From positions 1 to 34,017 of the forward strand of contig SDNV01000012.1 of NCBI GenBank assembly GCA_004524515.1: a stretch of 34,017 bases of DNA. The letters are read 5' to 3'. Below are positions 16,094 through 24,157 of this stretch, in pieces (the stretch's first letter is position 1; every line of letters begins with the position of its first letter). The notes beneath the pieces were generated by a model, which searched no databases, was not told the DNA's origin, and worked only from the letters and a program-made list of their open reading frames with translations. Source of the DNA: Promethearchaeota archaeon. GTDB lineage: Archaea > Asgardarchaeota > Lokiarchaeia > Sigynarchaeales > SOKP01. Made by a program: the position numbers and the translations under genes.

Positions 16094-17254
16094 ATGACCG
16101 AAGAAGACCTCAAAATCAGAATTACCGAATTAGAAAAGGAAGTAAACGCAAAAGAGCTACATATAAATAGTCTTTTAGATAGAATCGAGGAATTAGAGGA
16201 TACTGTTCTTAAATTTGAAACCTTGATTTCTGATGAAGAATCCAAATCCTCAGAAATAAAATGGAAACAAGCAAAGTATTCCATGTTGGAAATGGATTTA
16301 GAAAGTAAAGAAAAGGAAATACGAGATTTAAAGGATCGCATGGGATTTTTAAGAAAAGATTATATTCAACTTCAACACGAACTCGAGAAATATACGAAAA
16401 AGGAAACTAATAGTACGGTAATAAGAATAGAAGAGGAGAAGCAGCCACTCGAAACTTTAGTGAAGGATTTGCAAAATAAAATAAATAAACAACAAATTTT
16501 AATTAATGAATTAGAGGAAAAAATTAAAGAAGGGGGAATAGAGCGTTTAAATGCAGAAATCTTAGAATTACGTCAAAAAATAAAGGACATTGCATCTCCG
16601 GATGAAATTCAACAAATTGATTCGATATATAAAGCATCTCAGGAAGAATTACGTAAAAATTTGATATATTCTAATAAACAGATTAAAAAATTTGAAAAGC
16701 AACTTGAGAAATATAAAAAAAAAAGTCATAAAATAGATCCAAATCAAAAAAAATCGGATAATAAGGAATCAGGAGATATCATAAACAATCTATTAAGAGA
16801 ATTAAAACAAAAGGATGAAAAAATTATAGAATTATCCAAAAAAACCTCAGAAGTAGGACAATTCAAAGGGTCTAAGAATATCGATCAAGCACCAATATCT
16901 GCAAAAAGCCCATCATTAGATCTAACTGCAGATTTACAAAGAAAATTAAACAAAGCCAAAATTGAAATTAAAAACTTGCAAAAAGAATTAGAAGATTATA
17001 AGATATGGAAAGCTCCAACTAACAGTAATAACCAAGATGAGATAATTAGAGAATTAAGACGAAAATTAGAACGAATCAGTAATCAAGATCATATTATAGA
17101 TGAAATAAATAAAATATCTAACCAAATTACATCTCCCCCAGCAGAAGATCCTAAACTTGAATTAAGAATTAGAGAATTGAAAAATTTAATAGAGGATTTA
17201 AAAACTCAAAATAATCAACAGAGATTAGAAATTTCTAAATTGAGAAAAAAATAA
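16094..17254 (+). CDS. Coiled-coil protein, tandem paralogue B (extended)
   Basis: This is a 386-residue, almost wholly helical charged protein. The first ~150 residues repeat the plan of the upstream gene: a TELEKEV start, IRDLKDRMGFLRK, LQHELEKYTKKETNSTVIRIEE and QPLETLVKDLQNKI. From about 180 it continues with new coiled-coil segments separated by Ser/Asn/Pro-rich breaks (SAKSPSLDL, KAPTNSNNQ, SPPAEDPKL). There is no membrane segment, signal peptide or nucleotide-binding motif, so it is not an SMC/Rad50 ATPase. RNase Z follows after 38 bases and may share the transcript. Confidence 0.78.
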   Translation: MTEEDLKIRITELEKEVNAKELHINSLLDRIEELEDTVLKFETLISDEESKSSEIKWKQAKYSMLEMDLESKEKEIRDLKDRMGFLRKDYIQLQHELEKYTKKETNSTVIRIEEEKQPLETLVKDLQNKINKQQILINELEEKIKEGGIERLNAEILELRQKIKDIASPDEIQQIDSIYKASQEELRKNLIYSNKQIKKFEKQLEKYKKKSHKIDPNQKKSDNKESGDIINNLLRELKQKDEKIIELSKKTSEVGQFKGSKNIDQAPISAKSPSLDLTADLQRKLNKAKIEIKNLQKELEDYKIWKAPTNSNNQDEIIRELRRKLERISNQDHIIDEINKISNQITSPPAEDPKLELRIRELKNLIEDLKTQNNQQRLEISKLRKK

Positions 17255-17292
17255 CATTAATTAATGTTAGAACTTATTATTTTAAACAATTC

Positions 17293-18276
17293 ATGTTAGA
17301 ATTAATCATTCTCGGCTCTGCCGCAGCCGTCCCTATTAAAAACAGGAACTTATCCTCCACTGCTTTACGATATAAGAGTCATATCATTTTATTTGATTGT
17401 GGAGAAGATGTCCAACGTAGATTCATAGAAGCAGGATTGAAATTTAATAAACCCTTAAAGATTTTAATTTCCCATTTTCACGGAGATCATATAATAGGAC
17501 TCCCGGGTTTATTATTTCGTTTTTCATTAACCGATAGAACGGCTCCTCTTACTATTTTTGGCCCTCCCAATCTTTTTCTTTATTTATATCTGCATAGAAG
17601 AATATTAGGGTTAAAAGCAAATTATCCCATAAAAATTGTTGAAATAGACCATTCTAATAAGCAATTAACGGAATATGAGGGTTTAGACTCGGAAAATCCT
17701 GTAAATAAAACAGAATTAAATAATAATGTAATAGATGAAACAAAACGATATTCTATTCAATATACTCTCGCTAACCATTCGGTACTCACCTATGCTTTTT
17801 CTTTTGTTGAAAAGTCTCGCTATGGTAAATTTAATCCCCAGAGAGCTAGAGAATTAGGTATCCCTGAAAGCAGACTTTGGAAAAAATTACAGTCTGGTAA
17901 AAAAATTGAATTTAATGGAATGAATATCGATCCTCTAAAAGAAGGTATCGTAGGATCCAAGAGACCCGGACGTAAAATAACTTATTCTGCTGATACTGCC
18001 CCTTGCGATTCATTAATTGAATTAGGCAAAGATTCTGATATTCTCATCCATGAAGCAACCTTTTCTGAAAGCTTAATCGAGACGGCAAAAGAACGGCAAC
18101 ATTCCACATCCATTGATGCTGCTAACGATGCTCTTAAAATGAATGCGAAACAATTAGTTTTAACCCATATATCTGCGAGATATCAAGAAGACGCATTAAA
18201 ATTACTTGAAGAGGCTAAGGAAATCTTTCCAAATACAATCTTGGCTGAAGATTTGATGAGAATCACTCTAAAATAA
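17293..18276 (+). CDS. rnz: Ribonuclease Z (tRNA 3' processing endonuclease)
   Basis: This is a 327-residue metallo-beta-lactamase-fold nuclease that removes 3' trailers from pre-tRNAs. It starts ELIILGSAAAVPIKNRNLSS, typical of RNase Z. The metal-binding motif is SHFHGDHIIGLPG (H61, H63, D65, H66). Later ligands fit as ANHSV, YSADTAPCD and RQHSTS, and LTHISARY near residue 290 matches the family's closing His motif. The length matches single-domain archaeal/bacterial RNase Z. It is encoded directly after the second coiled-coil gene and converges on the CPBP protease gene, 49 bases away. Confidence 0.95.
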   Translation: MLELIILGSAAAVPIKNRNLSSTALRYKSHIILFDCGEDVQRRFIEAGLKFNKPLKILISHFHGDHIIGLPGLLFRFSLTDRTAPLTIFGPPNLFLYLYLHRRILGLKANYPIKIVEIDHSNKQLTEYEGLDSENPVNKTELNNNVIDETKRYSIQYTLANHSVLTYAFSFVEKSRYGKFNPQRARELGIPESRLWKKLQSGKKIEFNGMNIDPLKEGIVGSKRPGRKITYSADTAPCDSLIELGKDSDILIHEATFSESLIETAKERQHSTSIDAANDALKMNAKQLVLTHISARYQEDALKLLEEAKEIFPNTILAEDLMRITLK

Positions 18277-18325
18277 CTGATCCACCCATAACTAATTGCT
18301 TTATTAAGAATATTTTAACCTAAAA

Positions 18326-19177
18326 TCAACCATCTAAATTCCTACGCGGTTGTCGCGTGAGATGCCCACCATTAGCCACAATAACTACTGCAACTAAGAT
18401 CCACAGCGCGGCAGCCAAAACCCATGCATAAATCAAGAAGGGTACTCCTGTCTCTAGAGGTCTGAAAATAACTACCGTACTGGCTGCCAAGCTAGCATGC
18501 ATGAGCGTAGTCACAAGCAGGCTTTCAGTACGGTCGTATATCCATACCAGAAGCACTCTATAAGCCGTAAGATGAGTTATACTAAATAAAATATACAGGA
18601 GTAGAAAAATACCTAGAGGTACTGTCCCGGCATAAATGTTACTCATCCAGAGGACTTGCAGGAAATGCCACGCTCCCCATAGGATGCCCATGATAACCCC
18701 GGTAGTAAAGATACCATAACGCAGCCTGAACTTAGGTACGGCAAACCCCGTCCAACCTACCTCCTCCAAAACTGTGGTAAACCCCACCATGATACCGAGC
18801 AACAGTACGATCCTATAATCTTCGGTGAAAATCGGGCTGGTTAGAGAAAATGCAAAGAGGATTGCCACCATCAAAAGAGGGGCAGGTAGGAGTGCGATCA
18901 CATACCAGCGAACATTTATTCGCCACTTGAGAAATTGGGAGAAGAGCTCACGCAAACCTGTTTTTCCAGAGAGGAGAACAGTCAATAGGATCCCTGCGAT
19001 GCAGGGACCGGTGAGCATCACCATTACTGCTAAAGGAAACATTGTATCGAGATTCTCCTCGGTACCCAGAAAGCCGTAAGGAGCGATCACTAGAGAGAAG
19101 CCGCCCCATGAGATAGCAAAAGTTAGGATATAGTAGGTCAATACGGGATATCGTTTGATAAAGTCTGAGATACTCAA
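18326..19177 (-). CDS. CPBP-family (CAAX-type) intramembrane metalloprotease
   Basis: This is a 283-residue polytopic membrane protein of the CPBP/Abi family. The active-site motifs are EEVGWTGF (E138, E139), GAWHF (H171) and LMHAS (H227), spread over three helices. The last motif has Ala where many members have Asn. The longer frame opens at a TTG (19195) that overlaps a GGGAGGG ribosome site (19193-19187). The TTG at 19177, nine bases after that site, is therefore the better start. Its base composition, close to half G+C by eye, is clearly above the surrounding genes, suggesting recent acquisition. Family members prenyl-process proteins or give immunity to bacteriocins; the substrate here is unknown. 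Confidence 0.88.
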   Translation of the reverse strand: MSISDFIKRYPVLTYYILTFAISWGGFSLVIAPYGFLGTEENLDTMFPLAVMVMLTGPCIAGILLTVLLSGKTGLRELFSQFLKWRINVRWYVIALLPAPLLMVAILFAFSLTSPIFTEDYRIVLLLGIMVGFTTVLEEVGWTGFAVPKFRLRYGIFTTGVIMGILWGAWHFLQVLWMSNIYAGTVPLGIFLLLYILFSITHLTAYRVLLVWIYDRTESLLVTTLMHASLAASTVVIFRPLETGVPFLIYAWVLAAALWILVAVVIVANGGHLTRQPRRNLDG

Positions 19178-19383
19178 AGTGTATATCCCTCCCAAATGTA
19201 TATGAAATTTTGCTTGGTTTTGATTTAGGTTTTCTTTATTGTATTTGTTAAGCTTCTTAAATCTCTATCTCATAATAAATATTTCTTTTGCATAAATTTA
19301 AAGGAGTGACTAAAATTGATCTGACCCAAAATTTACTATCTTATTATTATATAAATTAAAATATCTACTTCTAGAAAGATAAT

Positions 19384-20958
19384 ATGATAGAACAAACTGA
19401 ACAAATTATCATTGATACTCGTATTACTGATCAATGGGGAGTGGATTGGTCTGCAATGGAAATCGTACGCGATTTTCTCCAGAATTTTTATGATGCCAAC
19501 CCCATAAATGATATCAAAATTATCATAAAAAAGCGTACGGTAACCGTGCACGCTCCGGCAGAATTTGATTATAAATCGCTGATCTATCTGGGCTCGGATA
19601 AAGGAAACGAAGATATTGGGCAGTATGGAGAGGGGTTCAAAGCCGCCACTCTGAACGCTATGCGGAATCATCATTGCATCGTCCATGTCCACATCAAAGA
19701 TAAGCTGTTGGAATTTTATTTTCAAGAGGAAGAAATTGGGGATACTCTGAAAAAAGTGATTATGTGTAGGCTCAAAACAGTTCCTGCAATAAACGGCTCT
19801 AAATTAATTTTAACCAATTGTTCTGCGGAAATAGTCGAGGAATTTAAATTCGGATTAAATTATTTTTACTACCCCGAAAATGCCTTGTTTGGAACTCAAA
19901 TTACAAAGAGTCGCAATGATATTTTTATCTACCGCTCTCTTTATGATGATAAAGGGTACGTATTTTACCGCAAATTATTACGGTCCAAATTAGATGTCCC
20001 CTTGGTGATTGTGTGTAATCGACGGTACAAATCAATCGATGAGAAGATCAAGCATGATCGGGATCGTAAAGCATTTAATGAAAAGGTATTGGAGCTTTTA
20101 TTGCGCTATGTGTTAAAACAAGTTTGGTATGAAGCTATCATCCCACTTTTGGAACCGTGGTGGGCGAATGGACATATGATCTTGAGGATCTTGTCCTCTG
20201 GTTATAGACATCAGCACTACTCTTTTCCGGATAATTATTATGCCAAACATTCCAGAGCAGAGATTAGAGATTATGAGATGCAGATGAAAGTGGACCAATT
20301 GGAACGGGAATTTCAAAAGAAAGGCGATATACAATGTCCTGGTTATATGGCCAAATTAGGCATGAAAAATGCGACATCAATCATCCGGGAACGCATGGCA
20401 GAGATTAAGAGACGGCATCATACTTTATATACCCGAAAACCTACGGAGCTTGAGGTAAAGGCCCTCAATCTGTTAAAGGATTATATCAAAAATATCGATT
20501 CTATTCTCACCCATCGATACTCTCATGCGCATTATACCATCGGAGATTCTGAAGAGATCGTAGGACAACTACGTGTCGAGCGTTCTTATCGCTCCAATGA
20601 TATTTTCTTGTCTAAATATTTTTTCTTAAAATCTTTTTCAAAAGCATTAGCCATATTGATTCATGAATGGAGCCATATCTATGGATTTGATGGTTCAAGA
20701 ACGTTTACCGATGCCTTGACCGCATTAATGGCGGGGATTATTAAACAAAGACATCATTTAGATGAAATCGAAGAGAAATGGAATAACTTATCACGACAAA
20801 TCAGAGCCGAACAAGGGAATTCTCAGGATATTCCGCAAATGCATCTTCTAGTGGATAAATTGTCTGAGGATCAAAAAGCCCAATTGTTAAAAAGTATCCC
20901 TGAAGATGAGCTGTTAAAATTAATGGAAAAAGAAAAGATAGAACTCTTAGAGCGCTAA
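19384..20958 (+). CDS. GHKL (HATPase)-fold protein fused to a C-terminal HExxH metalloprotease-like domain
   Basis: This is a 524-residue protein with no membrane segment. The N-terminus resembles Hsp90/MutL/MORC-type ATPases: the N-box EIVRDFLQNFYDAN (D30, N34) and a glycine lid EDIGQYGEGFKAA (77-88). The intervening DxGxG motif that contacts adenine is not recognisable; the place reads VHAPAEFDYKSL. The middle (about 220-420) is basic and helical with many His/Arg. At 427-431 is HEWSH within ILIHEWSHIYGFDGS, followed by FTDAL, a typical zinc-metallopeptidase helix with a downstream acidic ligand candidate (D443). The acidic tail ends in SEDQKAQLLKSIPEDELLKLM. Composition is more G+C-rich than neighbours. 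An ATP-switched protease, perhaps of defence or quality control, is a guess from architecture. Confidence 0.75.
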   Translation: MIEQTEQIIIDTRITDQWGVDWSAMEIVRDFLQNFYDANPINDIKIIIKKRTVTVHAPAEFDYKSLIYLGSDKGNEDIGQYGEGFKAATLNAMRNHHCIVHVHIKDKLLEFYFQEEEIGDTLKKVIMCRLKTVPAINGSKLILTNCSAEIVEEFKFGLNYFYYPENALFGTQITKSRNDIFIYRSLYDDKGYVFYRKLLRSKLDVPLVIVCNRRYKSIDEKIKHDRDRKAFNEKVLELLLRYVLKQVWYEAIIPLLEPWWANGHMILRILSSGYRHQHYSFPDNYYAKHSRAEIRDYEMQMKVDQLEREFQKKGDIQCPGYMAKLGMKNATSIIRERMAEIKRRHHTLYTRKPTELEVKALNLLKDYIKNIDSILTHRYSHAHYTIGDSEEIVGQLRVERSYRSNDIFLSKYFFLKSFSKALAILIHEWSHIYGFDGSRTFTDALTALMAGIIKQRHHLDEIEEKWNNLSRQIRAEQGNSQDIPQMHLLVDKLSEDQKAQLLKSIPEDELLKLMEKEKIELLER

Positions 20959-21197
20959 ATCCTTACTAAATTTGAAACACATTTTTTATTAGGACTATAG
21001 AAAGCACAAATTACATATAAATAGTAATTCTACCTAAAAAGATAGTGTTGTTATACATTGAATGGTTTTTAATTAAGGTAGGAGGAATAAATACATCTGT
21101 GATAAGAATAAAATTTAATCTCAAAAACTTTTATAAATTGATTTAGTATAACTTCTATAAATTAAAAAAAGAGAGGAAAAAAAATTTTATTTATCCT
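20959..21197. other. Spacer with an unused ribosome-binding-like site
   Basis: Between two convergent genes lies a TATA-like ACATATAAAT (about 21012) and, further on, TAGGAGGAAT (about 21080). Only very short frames follow (at most about 15 codons from a GTG). This could be the decayed start of a lost gene or a tiny leader. No RNA gene is recognised. Confidence 0.3.
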
Positions 21198-21407
21198 TTA
21201 GATACCCCCGGCAATATGTGGAAGGATAACTATAGAATCCTCGGGAGAAATCTTAGTGGATTCATCGGCTTTCTTACCATTTACAAGAATTCCGAAATAT
21301 TTTCCCTCCAACTTAAGTTCCGCTAAAAGATCTTTAACGGTCATAGTTTTTTCAGGGGTAAAGGTCTCATATATACCAGTTTCTAACAATTCTGCAACTT
21401 GTTTCAT
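21198..21407 (-). CDS. MoaD/ThiS/SAMP-like ubiquitin-fold protein ending in Gly-Gly-Ile
   Basis: This 69-residue beta-grasp protein shows TVKDLLAEL, YFGILVNGKKADESTKI and DSIVILPHIAGG, the usual order of MoaD/ThiS and archaeal small modifier proteins. These proteins carry sulfur as a C-terminal thiocarboxylate or are conjugated to lysines, and both need a terminal Gly-Gly. Here an Ile follows the Gly-Gly before the stop codon (bases 21201-21203), so the tail would have to be trimmed or the protein is not activated. A GAGG site lies eight bases before the ATG. It is monocistronic between the GHKL gene and the helical-repeat gene; no MoaE, ThiG or E1-like gene is in the window. Confidence 0.85.
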   Translation of the reverse strand: MKQVAELLETGIYETFTPEKTMTVKDLLAELKLEGKYFGILVNGKKADESTKISPEDSIVILPHIAGGI

Positions 21408-21710
21408 TATTTAATCCTCAATTAGTTTATATTAATAATTATAAAACCATTTTTATATTTATATTTATTGACCTTATTCTTAAAAGCCTTTAGACTAATT
21501 TCAATAAGTGTTACCTATAAATATAGCGGGTGCCCTTTGTTAATTTTAGACTAGTAAAACCGAAGTCTTTTAAGTTTTACGTTTTTCTAAAGAAAATCCA
21601 TTCCTTTTTATTATTTCTTTAATTTAAATGCATAAGTAATCATTATTTATATATCGCGAGTTGATTTTGAGATTATAGAAGAGGAGGAGTACTTAGACTA
21701 CGATGAATTC
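21408..21710. other. Divergent promoter region
   Basis: This 303-base spacer serves the MoaD-like gene (leftward) and the helical-repeat gene (rightward). Rightward, TTATTTATATAT at about 21643-21653 is a good TATA box. A GAGGAGGAG run at 21681-21689 looks like a ribosome site but lies 21 bases from the TTG used as start, and it is in frame with the gene, where it would encode EEE. Confidence 0.4.
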
Positions 21711-23354
21711 TTGGATAATCTGAGGATTTCGATAGAGAAAGTTCAAATTATGGAGGACTCAAAGGAAAAACACAAATCTATTCATCAACTTGTAGATTTC
21801 GCGATTAAGACCTCGAATGAGATTGCTACTTCTGGAGATTATTATGATGCGGGAGAATTTTTGTACTCCGCCGGGGAACTATTAGAAGAGCTTGATTATT
21901 CCCATGCGATTAAAATATACAAGCATAATATAAAACTCTGGGAGGAATTAATCTCCGATTTAACCATACAGGCAAAACTACATGAAATTGCAGAGATTTA
22001 TTTACGAAATGCAGATATTTATGGAGAGAAATTGGACGATTTGAAAGCGAGAGATAAGAACATTTTAAAAAGTATTGACTATTTAATGCAGGAGATCCAT
22101 CTTATAACAGATTTTAGTGATACGGGAAACTCGGATATAAGAAAACTTGCCCAAAATTACCAAAACGTTGCCGAGTTATATTTACGCGTTTCTGATTTTA
22201 AAAATGCAATCGTAATCTATGAAAGCGTAATTAATCTTGCAAAACTGTACAGCTATTTTGATATTTTGTCCTTTTCCTATCAACAAATTGCTTCTTGTTA
22301 TGAAGAATTGGATGATTATAATCAATCGAAGGACATTATATTAGAAGCCATCGATTATTTTTCAGATTTATTAGGATCTTTTGAAGAGAAAAATAAATAC
22401 GGGGCTATAGCGGAAGTAAGTCAGATTTTAAAGAATTTATATAAAATTTTAGACGATGAAGACAACTTCTATAATTATTCAAAGAAAGAAGCAGGTGCGT
22501 ATATTAATCTTGCGAAGAATCTGGAAAAAAATAAAGAACAATTCCAAAAAATAGCTAGATATTACAGGGGAGCGGGACTATGTTATCAAGAAATAAATAA
22601 TAATTTAATAGAATGTGCATCTTGTTTCGTGTTGGCAGGTAATTATTCAGAAAAGGCAGAAGATTTCGCAGCAGCCGGTATTAACTTCATAGATGCTGCA
22701 AATATGTTTAAAGATCTTAATAATTTTGATATGTCCTACAAGCATTTTATAAAAGCTGGCGATAACTATTGGAAAATTAATGATCTAAATCAATCTACAG
22801 AGAGCTATTTAAATGCATATGATATAGCTTTTGAAGGAAAGTTAGAATTTAATCGATTTGGTTTATTTAATCAAATAGTGCGGGGATTAAATAAAATAGC
22901 CAAGGAAGGCTTAAAAAATAGACAATTTTTCACTGCTGCAACGCTGATTCTGGAAAGTATAAAGTTTTACGAGCAATTAGATATCGCAAAAGATATTTTT
23001 TTGAGAGAAATGGTGAGAAATGTATATAAATATTATTATAAAGCAGCTAATTTGAAAAAAATCGGATATTCGCATATTGTACATTCTTATGTTATAGCCT
23101 CGTTATCTAGTATTTTAAACGGAAAAGTGAAAAAAGCGGGGGAGATTATGTGTGAAATCGATTCTGAGGGTAGAACCGTCAATGGATATAAAGATCTCAT
23201 CAAAACCGTTATAGAATTGGTTTCTGAGGGGAAAAAAGTCGAATATGAGAATTTTCCCTTTAGATTACAGCGAATTATCGAAGGCTCCGAAGAAATTATG
23301 TATATCATTTCATTATTCAAGAATTTACAGCCTCGGGCAACTATGCTTTCATAG
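21711..23354 (+). CDS. Alpha-helical repeat (TPR / alpha-SNAP-like) protein
   Basis: This is a 547-residue soluble protein built of repeated helix pairs of about 35-40 residues: YYDAGEFLYSAGELLEEL, AEIYLRNADIYGEKL, AELYLRVSDFKNAIVIYE, IASCYEELDDYNQSKDI, AARYYRGAGLCYQE-like and AGINFIDAANMFKDL segments. The A/G and Y/F spacing resembles TPR and alpha-SNAP solenoids that bind peptides or SNARE-like partners. Asgard genomes carry many such proteins; the partner here is unknown. The start is uncertain: TTG at 21711 is the only standard codon, yet the acidic frame upstream (EIIEEEEYLDYDEFLDN) stays open to 21636 and reads like protein. The last ~108 residues were copied into a pseudogene downstream. 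Confidence 0.8.
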   Translation: MDNLRISIEKVQIMEDSKEKHKSIHQLVDFAIKTSNEIATSGDYYDAGEFLYSAGELLEELDYSHAIKIYKHNIKLWEELISDLTIQAKLHEIAEIYLRNADIYGEKLDDLKARDKNILKSIDYLMQEIHLITDFSDTGNSDIRKLAQNYQNVAELYLRVSDFKNAIVIYESVINLAKLYSYFDILSFSYQQIASCYEELDDYNQSKDIILEAIDYFSDLLGSFEEKNKYGAIAEVSQILKNLYKILDDEDNFYNYSKKEAGAYINLAKNLEKNKEQFQKIARYYRGAGLCYQEINNNLIECASCFVLAGNYSEKAEDFAAAGINFIDAANMFKDLNNFDMSYKHFIKAGDNYWKINDLNQSTESYLNAYDIAFEGKLEFNRFGLFNQIVRGLNKIAKEGLKNRQFFTAATLILESIKFYEQLDIAKDIFLREMVRNVYKYYYKAANLKKIGYSHIVHSYVIASLSSILNGKVKKAGEIMCEIDSEGRTVNGYKDLIKTVIELVSEGKKVEYENFPFRLQRIIEGSEEIMYIISLFKNLQPRATMLS

Positions 23355-23431
23355 GATAAAAATTTTTAAAATTTAAGGATTAATTATTAATTCTCCACTT
23401 TTCTAATTATATCTCAGGATTTTTATTTTAG

Positions 23432-23608
23432 GATTTAGGATTAATAGGATATATAATATCTTCTTACGATTCTTTAAAACAGGGTAAAACTTTTGGAGAA
23501 TCATTCCATAATTGGTGGCATAATCAAGATCCTATAGCAACTAATAAATGGTTATATAGACTCTGGTATGGCATGACTATATTAGGAGATCCTTTATTAA
23601 AAATTTAA
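23432..23608 (+). pseudogene. Remnant: C-terminus of a C25-type (gingipain-like) peptidase or related surface protein
   Basis: An open frame of 58 codons with no usable start ends at the TAA 23606-23608. It reads LKQGKTFGESFHNWWHNQ, then WLYRLWYGMTILGDPLLKI. The pair GxxFxNWW and YGMTxLGDPxL is what I expect at the end of C25-family peptidase domains, which are abundant in Asgard archaea. Everything upstream of this end is missing, so it is a decayed fragment. The family call rests on these two short motifs. Confidence 0.5.
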
Positions 23609-23666
23609 TTCAAGTTTTTTTCATTATTTTTTATAGTGAAAACTTTTTGTCGATTTAAAAATTTCT

Positions 23667-23999
23667 GTTTACAGATACTACTATAGAGCGGCGAATTTAA
23701 AAAAGATCGGATATTCTCACATCGTTCATTCTTATCTATTAGCCTCCTTATCCAGCATTCTCAATGGAAAAGTAAAGAAAGCTTCCAAAATAATCTCTGA
23801 AATTGATTCAGAAGGGAAAATAGTAAATAGTTTTAAAGAATTGTTGATGATGATCATCTTTAGGGTTTCTGAGGGAAAGTGAGTTGAAATTAAAAGTTAT
23901 CCATATCGAATAAAGAAAATTATTGAGGGATTTGAAGAAATTATGTACATACTTTCTTTATTCAAAAATTTCCAGCCACTACCTCAGTTCCTTTCTTAG
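23667..23999 (+). pseudogene. Truncated copy of the C-terminus of the helical-repeat protein
   Basis: Translation from 23667 gives VYRYYYRAANLKKIGYSHIV, then ASLSSILNGKVKKAS, and ends YILSLFKNFQP...FLS at TAG 23997-23999. It aligns without gaps to the last ~110 residues of the gene at 21711-23354, which has VYKYYYKAANLKKIGYSHIV, ASLSSILNGKVKKAG and YIISLFKNLQP...MLS. A TGA at 23880-23882 interrupts the frame where the parent has a Lys codon. No start codon or N-terminal part remains. It is a relic of a tandem duplicate. Confidence 0.85.
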
Positions 24000-24073
24000 A
24001 TCAGAAATGAAAAAGTGGAAATCCATGAATTTTCATAAATGAAAAGAATCCGACTTCTACATTTATGTACACG

Positions 24074-24090
24074 TCCTATCTGGGATAGGA
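24074..24090. repeat. 7-bp inverted repeat before the surface-protein gene
   Basis: TCCTATC (24074-24080) and GATAGGA (24084-24090) are reverse complements around TGG. It lies just before a TATA-like stretch (TTATATTTTTATAAT, about 24096-24110) and 68 bases before the ATG, so it may be an operator or the terminator of the old upstream transcript. Confidence 0.4.
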
Positions 24091-24157
24091 GTAATTATAT
24101 TTTTATAATGAACAATATTACTTTACTTTATCTAATTTAATAAAAACAGGATTAAAA

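Noticed and set aside
19336..19725. 129-codon minus-strand frame over the start of the GHKL gene
   Set aside because: Antisense shadow; the plus frame carries conserved N-box and lid motifs.
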